Part shown: positions 1 to 12,540 of the stretch, piece after piece
How the letters are laid out: every line of letters begins with the position of its first letter
How positions within the stretch are numbered: the first letter of the stretch is position 1
DNA from: Phoronis australis
Lineage: Eukaryota; Phoronida; Phoronidae
Direction: 5' to 3'
DNA: 64,000 nt
Assembly (NCBI GenBank): GCA_002633005.1
Contig: NMRA01000108.1
Location: 626,884 to 690,883 of the forward strand
Program-made: the position numbers and the translations under genes
The notes under the pieces: generated by a model
What the model saw: the letters and a program-made list of their open reading frames with translations, nothing else
Told to the model about the DNA's origin: nothing
Databases searched by the model: none

Positions 1-2254
1 AAACACGGAAACAACACTGTCACTTGAGCGCAACAGGATTGAAAGTATGACTGTGTCCTCTGCAACATGCTTTTTGGTGCGAGTACGACTAAGAAAGTCG
101 TCGTACAAAAATACAAGAGCAAAAGGGAGCCTCAAAATGCAATGAATATTTAGCAAATCTTTTTTGCGGAAGATTCTCCAGACAAGTGTCGCCAGGTCAC
201 ACTGCAGTTAAATCTTATCACCTATAAGTCAACTCAGTCAGATTGCATGTCACCAAGTTACCTGCGATGTCACCGCGTGTTTACGAGATGACAATACTCC
301 CACAGTGCATTTGAAAAATGATATCAGTGTTGTGGATGAAACCCTCAAATTCATACACAATTTTTATGCCAGTTTATATTTTAAGTTTCATTACCACACT
401 AGTACCAATCTAACACGGGATTTGCTCAATTGTAAAAGAATATCATCAATTATTAAATCTGCAAAAATCAACCAGGGGTTTCCAAAACGTAAGAATATAA
501 AACAGAAGCAGAAACTCAATCAAAGAATTTATAGGTAAACATATTATTTTGCAACGGATAGGATAAATATTTTATGGTTTATACTCCAGCACTCAAAATA
601 TGAAATAGATAAAGGAGGAAATAGTGAAGAAGAGGGGTTGTCAGCTGTTGACCTACCTGCATCTTGAAGACGGCAAAATGGGTGGAATGGAATAGAAATA
701 CAACACACCTAGTTAACTCCGATAGTTTTGATGGGGAAAGGCAAGGCAAAGGTTATGTAGTTTAAACATTACGACAGAAGTGAAATTATATCTTCGATGC
801 CGAATTTCACAACATAAAACCAAGAAAAACTTATTCATATACCGGTAGCTGTTCAAATGTTTGAAGCATAATTACTGTAGTATTTGGAAAAAGCACCATG
901 TCAATTATGCGTATCTGAAACTGTTATTCTTTACTGTTCAAAAGGTCAAATGTACTTAAAGCCTTCCTCAAACCGATTCCCAATGTATTGCACTGCCCAG
1001 ACAGTCCTATCACATCTAAACGCAACACACCGCAACGAGATTTAAACAAGAAAATGCAGGCACATTAAATGATGTGTGAAGTGGCTGTCACCATGACAAC
1101 AGCCAACCACAGCATGGACATTCGCCAGTACCTGCTATAGAAGTATGTATCTGCAGTGAGTACCCGAGTACATTGAATAGAACACCATTGGAGTGGGTGT
1201 TGTTCATAACTGTCTGAATTATCCAAGGATTGTTGTGGTGACCAAAATTACATTTGCCTTCAATGTAGTCAGAGCGATGCTTTAAACATGTTGTAGGAAC
1301 TAAATTGGATGTGCTAATATTCAGAGTGTGCTTTAAAGATGTATTTTTATGCTCCTAACTATACTAATGTATAGCAGGAACTAAAATGCAATGCTACTTG
1401 AACATCACCTAAACAAAGTGCAGTTGTATTCAATGACAACTTGTAAATATGAAAACAAAAAATTCTGCAAATAGGTGATCTTTGCACTAATGACGTACCT
1501 CACAGGCTCATATACCCCGCATCATGCACTGTTATTCCCCAGCACCATGTCACGATACTTACTGGACGTGTTTCAGTGATTTACAGCGGATCATTTCGAC
1601 ACAAAACTCGTTCTTAAAAACATTTGGCAATTTTCAACGTACTTCATATTCACATCGTTGCTGTATGTTGTGTTTCTAACTAATTGAACCAAGCAATAAC
1701 ACAGATAAGGTATTAGCGTGCAAGTTCCACTTTAAATCAAAACAGCTCCTGACCAGTAAAGACTAAAGTTGAGCAAGTGAGATTTCAGAACAAGACTTGG
1801 AAAACATGACTTACCCTTAACAACATCTACCCTTACCAGAGTGCTACAGAGTGAGATTTTATATTCAAATTGTCACCATGACAACACGATCCTACCGCAG
1901 GTTTATTTTGGAATTCTGATCCTACTACAGAATTACCGGGTATCTTGTAAAAATAGAAACTCCTCGCAACAATTGTACCCAGAGCAGGTTTTTCACAAAA
2001 ATGTAGCTCTCCGTAGCTAAGGGCAGCCAATTTCACAATGCCTCTCACTACGCTTACATTGATTTGTAATTACCACAAAAACTTCTTTGCATGGAGCAGT
2101 GATAGCAAATGCAGAAAGTAAGACATTGGAGATGATTACAGACATCCTTAAAATGTTGTTTATTTTCCTTCGCCATACACTCACCAGGGGCAGGTCCAGG
2201 ATTTTCATTTAGAGAACGACAGGAAAAATTGTTATGAAAACTTGAGACTATTAC
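1..2254 (-). other. BBS7 intron 3 running off the left edge
   Basis: No exon continuing BBS7 was found here on the minus strand; several gt/ag pairs exist but none encloses a matching reading frame. The stretch is AT-rich with no repeat I recognise. If the gene is intact, intron 3 is longer than 2.25 kb. Confidence 0.5.
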
Positions 2255-2317
2255 CTGTGGTTCACCCTTTTTCATGTTGAACACCTGAAGAACACCATCT
2301 TGGTCACCCACCGAAAC
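2255..2317 (-). CDS. BBS7: BBS7 exon 3
   Basis: This exon is 63 bp and encodes 21 residues, VSVGDQDGVLQVFNMKKGEP and Q. A tttag acceptor precedes it and a cag-gtaata donor follows. It corresponds to the first propeller blade strand pair (GDxDGV...MKKGE) of BBS7. Confidence 0.87.
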
Positions 2318-4996
2318 CTAAAACAAATGAACACAAATAAGTCATACATATTCGGGCACATTATAACGGAAATCTGGAATGCTGAAATAATGATCTCAAT
2401 ACAGTTCTGAATAGTCTCATATTAAACAGCGAATGGAACAATACATCAGATAGTGAAGCACTAGCTTCCCTAGTGTTTGGATAGGAAACCAGCCTATTCC
2501 CAAACCAGACGGCTGAACAGAAACATCAAGTTCTTTAGTTTCAACCTCAGCAAAAAGAGCCAGCTTCTCAAAGTCAAGAAATTACCTTCAATGTTGATAT
2601 TACTGTAATTATGTAAATCTTAAATTGGTGAAATATAGATCACAAACATATTTAAGTCTGGTCTGCATGCCACCTATTGGCCACACCACATGATCTAATT
2701 AACATAACTCCAAAAAGATTTAAGATTTGGATATATAATTACACTCAGATTTCATGGGCGGGATGCCCACTGCTAAGTCTGATTGGATTTCTGTATTTGA
2801 GTGGTGGTCCCGATGGTTCAGTGAATAGAGCGTCTGCATGGATAGCAGAAGGTCAAAAATGCATGACCAAAAACAAAAAGAAGTACTTAACATGGAAGAC
2901 AGCATTCCCTACCTGCTGGATCGGATTTTTCTTCCCTGTCTTCGGAAGAAGTCTCATGGTCTTTTGTGAAGTAACACCGACCTAGAGAAAGAACATTGTA
3001 AAGTCTCCAAGACGTATTTAAAATGAAAGTTTGCAACTTGCAATTAAAAAAGAAAACTGCTTATGAAACGCTGAAGTTTGCAACTTAAATTTTGAATAAA
3101 ATATTGTTTATGAATAAGTACACTTAAGTTTGAGTCTTAAAACTAAAATGAAAGATTACTTATTCGAATAAATACAATATACTTAATCATCTTGGATAAA
3201 TTTGAAATGAAAATAATAAATAAGACATTTACTCTCAACTCTTTCCATTTTAAAAAGGAAATTTCCACAAATTCCTTTCTGCGTGTGAAAAGTTTCAGAT
3301 TTTTATATGCCCGAATTTCCATCATTCTTGCTTTGAAAGTATTTTTCATTGCGTTCCAGTCTTATGTTATGATTTTGCTTGAAAATGCATAGCTTTCATG
3401 TTCCAAGCAATATGCGAATAAGACCGTTGTCTTTTTACAAAAATTTCTTGTGTTTTGAGAGTTAATTTGGCGTAAAACTCAAAATAAGCCAATAATAAAA
3501 AAATTCTAACAGCGTTTTTGAGACATAGCGTACAATTTTCATTTACAAAAATTTTGGTAAATTTGGTTGCTATCACTGTACCTTTCTTGCACATGAAAAT
3601 TTGACTTAAAAAACGTGACCACGTGATAATAATAAAGACACAGTAATAAGAAGCATATCTTAGAATCCTCGATCTTTCTCCTGGCAGAAAGTAATTATAC
3701 ACTCTTAATGGTTGAGGTTATTTATCAAGGTTCTAGATAACCCTAACTAACTTTTGAAAAAACAAGAAAAGAACCTTCTTGACAGAATGCGCAAAAATGC
3801 AATCCTCAAGATTTCTGCGCAAGAAAATTTTGCACTGAAACGTGAACACTGGAGGATGTGCAGAAATTTCAGCACAGAAAATTCTGCACTCGAGGATATG
3901 CGCGAATTGTTATGCAGAAATTTTGGCAATTGTTTACAACATGACAACATTGACTTTGGTACCGGTCAATTCCTTGCAATGTTATCTTTCCAAAAATACA
4001 TGAAAATGTCACCTAACCTGTTCCCTTAGTATTTTATCATCAAATTTATGCTTGCACTCTATGCCAGTTGTGACATCGCCGTGTTGCATGGAAAGAGTCA
4101 TCTGGCAGCCAAAAACTGAACTAATCTACCGATACCCATATTCTGCAGAGCATTACTCTTCATTTATAAGTTCAAACTGACCAAGACCCATCAATCCCCT
4201 GCACAAACTATGGTCCCAAGAGTTCGAATTCCTATTATGACCCTGGTACTCCCTAACAAGAATCTGTAAAAGGGGGTTGTTTTTAGGATCCAAATTTCTG
4301 AATAGGTATTCACGTCAGAAAATTTCATGGAAAAGTGGTCAAATGATCACAATTCTAAACATTTTTGAAAATGGTGAAGTGCTGCCCCTTGCTGATATAA
4401 CATGGACCATGTTATCTCAGGAAAACTTTAGGGGAAATCTCGCAGGCATTCGTAATTGATGATGCCGTTTCATTCATTAGTTACAGTTGTCGCTGTAACC
4501 TCGAGTTGAGCAAACATGGCGATGCCAACCGAGAAATAGCGCGAAAAATGAGAATTACAGGTAGAATCAAATGATACCAAAGCCATAGGGGTGTAGGTCA
4601 ATGTTGTCATATTGTGATCAATCACTGAAATTTCTGCAGTGGATGTACAGAAATTTCTGCAGTGAGAGAAGTGCAAAAATTTCGGGATAAAAAAGGAGTA
4701 AACAGGTCTTTCTTGAAAATGGCTGCCAAGAACCAGTTTTCAGTGAGTAACGGCAATGTCCGTTATTCAGTATAAACTGATTTACAATAGCCATTTTGAA
4801 GGGGGGCCCGGTTACTCCAATTTACCAATTTCTGCAGTGGAAGATGCGCATAACTTTCTACACATGATAATTCAAAAAAATGAACTGCAAGACAATATTC
4901 AATTTTTAAGCAAACATGATTAAAATATAGATTCAGGACAAAATCAATCAACCATACCTGGCAATAGTCGACTCGAGTGAGATTAAGTTCCATCAT
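2255..4996 (-). CDS. BBS7: BBS7, Bardet-Biedl syndrome 7 protein, N-terminal exons (partial gene)
   Basis: BBS7 is a subunit of the BBSome, the coat-like complex that moves membrane proteins in and out of cilia; its N-terminus starts a beta-propeller. Three minus-strand exons (4996-4958, 2981-2913, 2317-2255) join in phase 0 to give 57 residues. Exon 1 begins MMELNLTRVDYCQ, exon 2 carries VGVTSQKTMRLLP and exon 3 carries VGDQDGVLQVFNMKKGE. This matches, in order, the start of vertebrate BBS7 as I remember it (DYLQVGVTSQKTMKL, then GDHDGV and FGMKKGE). Every junction has consensus splice sites: ctag/tttag acceptors and cag-gta donors. The downstream exons are not in the window, because nothing resembling the next conserved stretch can be found between 1 and 2254. 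The start could be either of the two adjacent ATGs at 4996 and 4993. Identification rests on recalled family sequence. Confidence 0.85.
2318..2912 (-). other. BBS7 intron 2
   Basis: This 595-bp intron lies between two confident exons. It contains a faint tRNA-like stretch near 2809-2850 (see rejected items) and otherwise nothing recognisable. Confidence 0.7.
2913..2981 (-). CDS. BBS7: BBS7 exon 2
   Basis: This exon is 69 bp and encodes 23 residues starting VGVTSQKTMRLLP. The acceptor is ctctag (forward ctag at 2982-2985) and the donor is cag-gtaggg (forward ac at 2911-2912). The VGVTSQKTM stretch is the most diagnostic BBS7 match in the window. Confidence 0.87.
2982..4957 (-). other. BBS7 intron 1, with scattered TTTCTGCAGTG-type repeats
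   Basis: This intron is about 2 kb. Between about 3785 and 3935, and again at 4620-4670 and 4826-4850, a motif of the form AAATTTCTGCAGTG (or its complement, GCAGAAATTT) recurs many times with GAGGATATGCGC-like spacers. The pattern looks like a decayed simple repeat or a small foldback element. The short ORFs over it are low-complexity products of the repeat. Confidence 0.5.
4958..4996 (-). CDS. BBS7: BBS7 exon 1 (coding part)
   Basis: This exon holds thirteen codons, MMELNLTRVDYCQ, ending at a cag-gtatgg donor (forward ccatac at 4952-4957). Two ATGs in tandem open it; the second would give MELNLTRVDY, the more usual length for the family. The frame stays open into the intron for a while, so the exon end is set by the match of exon 2 rather than by a stop. 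Confidence 0.82.
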
Positions 4997-6276
4997 TTTG
5001 AGGCCGTTTCAGATTTTACTTTACAGACGGTTACTTTGAACGGACGATGACTGTAGGATTACCAAACCTGATGTTCACCTAGACAGCCCAACGTTAGACG
5101 AAAATATTGGAAAGACTTCAGTTCTCGTAACTGGAAATAAAACCTTTGGTTTGCCTTGTTCCTTGGTCTTGCCTTTGGAGGCGTTTTGGCAGCCTAGCCC
5201 GAGTGGGGAAATAACTGGATTTCGAGCCGTTATTCAATTACAGCGTAACAAACAAAACTTCTCATAAAAATCTCTTAAAATTAACGTCATTGTAAACAAA
5301 CTGTAGTAAAACAGTAAAGCTCAAGATAATTTCCATAGAATAGACTGCCAAATCCTTAATTTTGAAACACAATTTGATATTCGTCGCTGCAGCAACAACG
5401 CCATCGAAAAAATGTCACCCGGAAGTATTCACAGGTCCGCACAAAATTTATTTGCGCGGCCTCTATTGATTACACAGAATAACAGAACTATCATGTTCGC
5501 AGGAGGTGACCTGCCTCAGTCACACAGCAGACCGACAACCAGCGTGGCCCATCGCCAAAGCGCGATACACTGTGTAGGAAAAAAATGATGCTGTTTATAA
5601 AATTTTGAGATAAAACGAACTACATGATTGTTTGGCTAGTAACATCATCGTGACGGCGCAATAGAATCTTGGGCAAAGGCGCCTGATTGGCCCAGGAAGC
5701 CAGTCAGCATGCCAAGTCATTTCACTTCGTTTTTATTTTTCACTTTGTGGAAATGTCTGTGAGTGACATGGACTTTTAATTAAGACCATGACTGTGAAAA
5801 GTTGCAGGCGTATACTTTGTGGGATTAGGGCTATTGTCGTCGGACGTTGAGAGACTCTTCCCTGCACGGGATAGCGTCGTTCAAGTTGGCCGACACTAAA
5901 AAACAACTGGAAGAAAAGTCTTGGATTTGTCATGGCCACGTGAGGGCTAGGACATTAAAAACACTTCAGTGATCGAATAACTACCGCATCATATCATCAA
6001 TCTACACTGCCAATTTGAACCCAAAACGTTCGGTGAACTCTCTAAAATAGCACCCTTGATGAGTTCCTGAAAAAGTCTATGGCAACGCCCCTGCTGAACC
6101 TGACAAATTCTGCACCGTTTCGATAATTAATTGCATGGATTATTCCAACTGCGTCAGAGCCAAGCACTTAACAAAATTGGGCGCGCCGTCTGCCCTCTGC
6201 AAATGTCACAGACTTCTAGGCCTATGGCACAATATATCGCTGCGTGACAGTAAATCACATAGACTTACATGAAGTT
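4997..6276. other. 5' flank of BBS7 and adjacent intergenic DNA
   Basis: This stretch should contain the BBS7 promoter and 5'UTR. I looked for a ciliary RFX X-box (GTNRCC...RGYAAC) and found only poor half-matches, so no regulatory site is claimed. No divergent gene is recognisable. Confidence 0.4.
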
Positions 6277-6369
6277 GCGAACAAGATGTAGAGACATGCG
6301 AACAAGATGTAGAGACATGCGGACAAGATGTAGAGACATGCGGACAAGATGTAGAGACATGCCAACAAG
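6277..6369 (+). repeat. 21-bp tandem repeat, 4.4 copies
   Basis: The unit GCGAACAAGATGTAGAGACAT occurs at 6277, 6298, 6319 and 6340, with a partial copy from 6361. Copies 1 and 2 are identical to each other; copies 3 and 4 share one A-to-G change, and the last has GCC. The near-identity indicates a young minisatellite. Confidence 0.95.
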
Positions 6370-8749
6370 TGAGTTGCTCTTTACCTTTTATATGTTCTCA
6401 TTTTTAAAGGCTTTCTTTGTTTTGAACACATAAGTTTTGAGTTACATCAACAAATTGCTGAAACATTTTGTTTAAATGCAACAATCTCTGAATGTTTAAA
6501 AGTGCAGTAGAAAAATGAAGCTCGGTGACATTCAATTTAGGTGACCTATTTGTGGTACACTATCTGAACTCCCGGTAACAATAATAAAAGTAAAAATTCA
6601 TTCTTAATTTGTGTTCACTGAAATTAAAAAATGACGATAGCATGTTGTAAGAGTATCAGAATTGGGAAACACTTTTGCATATTGTGTCAAAATTTGGTTA
6701 ATTATTTTTTTTAATTAGACCAAGCCGAATGACTATTTTTTAGGTTCATGGGTCACTTTTATTCGCTGTCGGTGCACAAACACCTGCTATTAAATCCCCG
6801 AGTGCTCTCTGTCCCGAGTGCTTTCCGCAGTAGATGCATGTTAAAAACAACAAAACCATTATGTTACCAATTCGTCGGACTAATTACAACCTATTTAGAT
6901 CATCAATAATAACTAGTGCCGCGTCAGCATTACAAAAACTTTGACATTGCTTCGGTGTTCCAGTACAAATTAAGCTGATGCAAGCACGGATTGGGAAACT
7001 GAAAACCATCTTTGGCTGACCGATTTTACACGACGTTACAGCTGATGTATTCACGAATCAAAAATCTGCAACGGTAACACACGATACGAAGTAAACTTCG
7101 GATGAGTTTATTAAAAGTGCTTAGTAGCTGTGACTGACGTAAGAGGAAATAATGTCATTTTTGAGTGTTTTTGTCAAATCAACGATGATAAATCACACTT
7201 GCAACTTCACCTCATATTCGTGCCACAACACGGATTGTGTCCCGTCATGTCAAATCATTGTCACCCAGGCCTACGTGTTAGTGCGAAGCTCATAGGCTTC
7301 AGTGTCAATGCGAAACAGATTTTTGAGGTGTTGAATAACAGGTTTCAGAGTGCCGGAAATCCGGCAGCTCATTACCACAATGTCTACAAAATGTAGACTC
7401 GTAATAATGTATTCTAAAAACAAGTTTTCAAAACCATATACACTTTATATTCAACGACAAAATTGAAATACTATTAGCACTGAGATAAAAATTATAAAAC
7501 AATGATTAAGATCCATCAGGCAGTGAACTAGAAAAATGAAATGTTACTTTTTTTCAAAACGTTTTCTGGTATTGATTTCCTTGGTGGCAACAAGAATCGT
7601 GCAAATTTGTAAAAGAATCAATTGGAAACACAAAACCCCTTTAACGTTCCAGTTGCTTAAATGTTTTGTGAGTATAGAACAGGAGGCTGTGTTTTGCAAA
7701 AAGAAATATTGTCTTTGGTACATAGATCTCATAAATTTTCAATACGGATACATGCATATATATTTAAGAACAGCCAGTTAACACAAGGTAGTTTTACTGG
7801 AACTCCAAAGAAAAGGTAATATGATGTAGAACAGTGAACGGATGGACTTAGCCTTTTTGAATATTAGTCTTGTCGGAAAATTATATTTCTTTTCGAGTGA
7901 AATTTTTTAAACCATAAAAGACTAACAAAACTGTTTTTCTTGACGTTTGGAAATTTGTTATGATGTTATATAGCCTGCCTGCACGAGCTCATGCAGGTAT
8001 GCAAAACATGGCGAACACGAGACCAAACGAAGGTATCTGCAACAAGAAACAATCAATCAAGTACAATGCACGAGTTTTATTTCCTGAAAGATTTATCACA
8101 GGTGGTCATATATCACAGTAAAAACGCCAACCTCGGATGCCAGGTATGTATCGACTAATTAGCAAACGGTGGCGTTCACTAGTTATCTCAGTCATCACGT
8201 TTATTGATCGCTTCTCGAACACAAGCACTCGTGCGACGGATCAACAGTCTGCCTTATCACAAAGTATTGGCAGAAACACATTTGACTACCTGAGTACACC
8301 TCGAGAGCGTCTTTAGGATTGCCTTTGGTGTTGGACTTTCTCCAGAATCTTCATTAGCAATGTCGTCGTCCACGAAGTCACGTGAATATCGGCGTCATCG
8401 AAGTCTGCCACAAGAAAATAATCAGTAGAACTGATCACATGACGGTCGGTCACTTGCACGTGAAGACGAACCGTCGCCAATGATGTGAGCAAGCTGTTAT
8501 ATATACATAATCCGACACTTATGTTGATCAGATATGTTACGCCTTCGTCAAGGAGCAGTCTCTTAATAGCACCGTGTGATCAGGTAGCGAAAGGTAGGTA
8601 TGAAAAAATTCAATCGTTTGCCACTCAGCTTTGTTACCGTGATACATATGCATATATGGGTGCATCACCGTGCATAGCTGCTAACAGGAGCAACAGAATC
8701 CTTGTCAAAAGTAATTCTTGATTGCTTTATTCATAATCATCCCGTTAGG
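6370..8749. other. No recognisable feature
   Basis: This is AT-rich sequence with ORFs under 90 codons that show no family resemblance or splice context. I see no repeat or gene here. Confidence 0.5.
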
Positions 8750-8910
8750 TATAGCTGTGATGGGTGTATCGTAGACGTAAGACCATCACTCGCGAGTAAA
8801 GCTGTTGTCACGTGCTTCACTTGTAATTCATGCCAATATCTCGCAAAGACTTGCGTGATCTTGCTTTTCGCGAATGCCTTGCGTTTACGGAGTGCACCTC
8901 AGGTATAGGG
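8750..8910 (+). repeat. Remnant of the mariner-like family found intact at 18.4 kb
   Basis: The segment shares, in the same order, CACGTGCTT, TTGTAATTCATG, ATATCTCG, AAGACTTGCGTGATCTTGC with the 3' part of the repeat at 47.95-48.12 kb, and a weaker but collinear match with 18.72-18.80 kb. The terminal repeats seen at 18.4 kb are not preserved. Confidence 0.55.
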
Positions 8911-9689
8911 CAACAACCGTCGTGTGTATGTCACGTTATACACAACAAATGGCTTCTCATACAGTTGCATCCATAATATGTGACTTTTGGAAAATAGACC
9001 GAACACACTTCGCGCGACATTTCCTATATGTTCCAGTAACCTGACTCAGATTTCAACCTATGGTTGGCTCCCAGATGGTAAGCCTACTGAAGCTAAAATT
9101 TTTAACATCATACATGTAGAAGGGAAACGAGCGTATTGCCCCATTACATTTAGACGGCGAAGCAGTAGGCTATAATATAAAGACCAGCAAATCTCCTCCT
9201 ATGATGTACATTTTGGCGATAGCTTTGCATTGTTATGCAAAATCGTTTCGGAATTTCTTAATCTTGCGAAAACAGAAGAAATACCCTGGAATCGCATTTT
9301 GAACACAAAGGAGCGTCTTTTTGTGAATGTGCTACCGTTACCTTCAAAAACGAGATCTCGCTGTCAACAAGCTTATCATACTTAGGCCTACTATTTAATC
9401 GCGTTTGTAGCAAATTTTCACTGTGCTTCCTGTCATTGCTACATTGATTTTGTTTTGGATAGCGAATAAAATCATTGCATAGCTAGCAACTAAGGGACAT
9501 GTACACGAAAAAACATTTTCCGAAAAGATCACTTTGTTGCCGTTTATTTCAATTTCCGTGTTTCATTAACAAACCGGGCATCACGACATCTTTACTGAAC
9601 TACCCTTCTGAGTTCAGTACCTCAGTGATGGAAACTTCAACAATACATTGTCTTCCTGGGGCCTGCTCCTCTTGGCTTTTTGTCTTTTG
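8911..9689. other. No recognisable feature
   Basis: Nothing beyond chance ORFs (the longest about 63 codons) was seen. Confidence 0.5.
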
Positions 9690-10462
9690 ATTTTCGGTTA
9701 AAAATCAGTCGACGGAAATCAGACTGAGGCTGAAAGTCAGAAAAATTGTCTACAACTTGAAGTCAAGAGACAGAAATCCGCCATCTGTTGGAATAGACAG
9801 AAGGCAAGATGTTTCGAGAAACGCAAAACGCAAAAGTCAATTTTTGGCTATTCGCAGTCAGAATAATTCTTGGCTTTTCTCAAAGTCAAAAGACTTAACC
9901 CAGTAGAGTCTTGAGGAAAACAAAGCCCTGCCTCCTGCCCACCTCGCTACGTGAGATATTGCTGAGTATTTTAAATGAGGGCACGTGACTTTGGCTAGAT
10001 ATTAGCCAGGTCCTCCGGTAGGTCCTAGCGTTACTGAACGCACGCCTTGTATTTCAGTCAGACTGGCTATCATACGGACAATGTTTTGACTTTCGTCAAA
10101 CCAGGGGCATGTTTCTCGATGACTGATTTGTAGCGGAAAGTCAAAAGACGAAAGCCAATAGACTCTTGGCGAAACAGACCCCAGGAGACTGTTTCGTGAA
10201 AAGTGACAGAAGACTAAGACAGAAATTAGGTCTCATTGGACAATTACAGAATAAAGGTTTACCCAAGTAATTATGAGCGCATCACGGACTAGAAATGATT
10301 AACGAGATTTATTTCAGTAACTAACAGTTATGCGCATATTCACAGAGACTTTGCATTTTTCATCAGGTGAAATGCAATTATTCATTTTTTCGGAAATAGT
10401 TCTGTAGAGCGTAAGACCATATTCTTGACTTTAGTCTTCAGTCACTTTTCATGAAAAAGACT
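9690..10462. mobile_element. Cluster of small inverted-repeat elements (families A and B)
   Basis: The right end, 10186-10462, is a 277-bp element with terminal inverted repeats of about 50 bp: the left arm starts AGACTGTTTCGTGAAAAGTG and the right arm, reverse-complemented, starts AGTCTTTTTCATGAAAAGTG. Both arms continue through GACTAA...GGTCT. A half-copy of family A (GTGAGATATTGC...TTTTAAATGAGGGCACGTGA...CCTAGCGTTACTGAACGCAC) lies at about 9948-10062. Further arms of family B (GTTTCTCGATGACTG, GCGAAACAGACCCC, TCTTGAGGAAAACAAAGCCC) fill 9700-10185. The same two families lie together again at 42.8-43.95 kb. No coding potential is visible, so these are non-autonomous. Confidence 0.75.
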
Positions 10463-10509
10463 AGTGCGGAGTAAGCAATGGGGATATAACGACTTTGTAT
10501 GAAACATGA

Positions 10510-10570
10510 GTCCACACCGTCGGAAATTCGAGCCCTCCCATATTGAAGGGCACTGTGGGTGCGCGCATGT
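10510..10570 (+). repeat. One end of the GTGCGCGCATGT element family
   Basis: The stretch CCGTCGGAAATTCGAGCCC, then CCCATATTGAAGG, then GTGGGTGCGCGCATGT matches the right arm of the complete element at 46581-46812. The opposite arm was not found nearby, so this is a solitary end. Confidence 0.65.
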
Positions 10571-12540
10571 GAGTAATAAAGTATATATAAAACTCCGATC
10601 TGGCTAGCGTCGCAGGTACATGCGAGAAAATAAGTCTTTGACAAATGTGGTTGAATCTCTACTTGTGTCATTTTCTTGGAATATGGCGGGTATATAAATT
10701 CAAACTGAAGATTGAAATACATGTATGGGAAATGGTTTCCAGAAATAGCTTCCTCCCATTTAATAATAAGAAATAGATTTCATTTAATTTCTCCTCCAAA
10801 AAATCACAAATAAATTCGAAGTTCAAATTACAGCCCTTCACTGTACATACCGCAAGTCTTTACCGTGAGAGGAGATATATCTGATCAAGTGGGATTTTAA
10901 CATAGTAACAAAACCTTGTTTGAACGTGTTATACATTTAGGAACAGATTGCTTGCTCAGGTTAGGACCTGGAGTACTCGAAAGTTGACTCGAAGATTGTA
11001 TAAATATGCGTTTGGAAGATCTAGGTCATATTTTTTATCTAAAAGCTTAAAAGATCGACTATTCATGTATTGGATCTACTACAGACTATATCTTTGTTTC
11101 TAAGTCATAACGCTAAAAATTTTGAGATTAATCGCCATTGAGATGGACCCCGATTTGTTGGGGGAGCTTTGATCTGTCAAAAGCTACACTTAATTTTTAA
11201 GGGTTTCCCAATGACATAAAATTAAATCCTTTTGAACGGATTTTAATAGGTATGGCGTCATTCAAAAAGCTTATCTGTTCATTTAAAATTTGATAAACAA
11301 CATTTTGAGCAGTAGTCTTCTCAATACAAGCAACCTAGACGAAATATCAACCACTCCTGCTGAGTTCGGGTGCAAAATTAAACCTTTTATACAGATCTAA
11401 CCCATGAATATAGTGCCTTTAGCCGAAAAGGTACCCTTTCGCGAGGAGTCCGGAAGTAAAAACTACCCAAGGATCTGACCGGGGCGTCCGCTTATGCCTT
11501 CCCATGTAAGCTTTCCAGGGATTTGAATTTTGTATTTGCAGTAAACTATGAGCTGAGCAATTTGTTCCTTGTAGTATCACCTCGCCCTCAGCCTCTCCTT
11601 GATTGCGTCACGGAGTGAATGTACCAAGGGTCTTCGTTGGAAGCAGAATCAAGCCTCATCAACATTACAGGAAAACACGGATAACTCGAGCCTTCAACGC
11701 TAAAATCTGAGCTTTGTTTCCCATCCTATTTCCAATTGCAACTCGGTGTACAGTTTGTATGGCACTTTAAATGTAGTGCATAATTGACCGGTGAAAATAA
11801 ACACAGCTTTAAAAGACTTCAAAATGATTTATTTTCTTCGCGGACTTAGACATTCCTACATTTCCACATGGTGGTCAATTACGACCTCAGAGATTTTTGA
11901 CGCGTCATTGCCATGCCAATCGCGGGCGTTGCCAAGTCTATCCCGTGACGTTTATAGCCTTGAGTTTAGCAATAATCGGTTAAGCAAGAACACTGTAGCG
12001 TCAAAACTAATGATCTCTGCAACCATCCAGTCGGGGTCAGTAGCACTGCACACACGTGTTTATGACATTTAGTTTTTCTTTTGAAAGCTGTCCCTCGCTT
12101 TCCAGATGTGACGAAATAATAGTATGCCAGCTTTTTCTGAAACTTCATATTAGGCGATGAGAATTCAAACTTGATCAACAGAATCATTCACCCCATGTGA
12201 CCCCAGGACGAGAACTGAAAAGTGACCTTCAGGTAAAATGCCAAGGACTACAGCTCTGTCTGGTAATTAACAGGTTGGCATTGAAACGAGGTATATTTAT
12301 TTTGGGCGTTCAAACAGACATGTCGAAACAATTGGTATCAGAAAAAATCCATTTAAAGGGTGAAGGCATGCCCGATGTGATAAGAATTTTATTATTCATT
12401 AACACGTGAAGAGTGTTAATTTTCATAGTTTGTAAAATCAATGTATTTGTTCAAAAAAAGAAAACAATTAATGCATTGTTTATGAGACAATTATTGTGTT
12501 ATACTTTCACGTGAATGCCTGAGGTCAAATTACTTAAAAT
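10571..12540. other. No recognisable feature
   Basis: AT-rich DNA with only chance ORFs. A near-palindrome, CGAAAAGGTACCCTTTCGCG, lies near 11425. Confidence 0.45.

Noticed and set aside
1800-1850. Candidate BBS7 exon 4 (ctgtag...gtaagt, reading TLVRVDVVK)
   Set aside because: Splice signals fit, but the residues do not match the next BBS7 segment.
2809-2860. tRNA-like stretch GGTTCAGTGAATAGAGCGTCTG
   Set aside because: It resembles an A box, but no proper B box (GGTTCRANNCC) or cloverleaf follows, and it lies in an intron.
3367-3702. 111-codon minus-strand ORF in BBS7 intron 1
   Set aside because: Low-complexity AT-rich translation inside a confident intron.
4997-5600. RFX X-box upstream of BBS7
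   Set aside because: Expected for ciliary genes, but only degenerate half-sites (for example GTTCTCGTAAC near 5120) were found.
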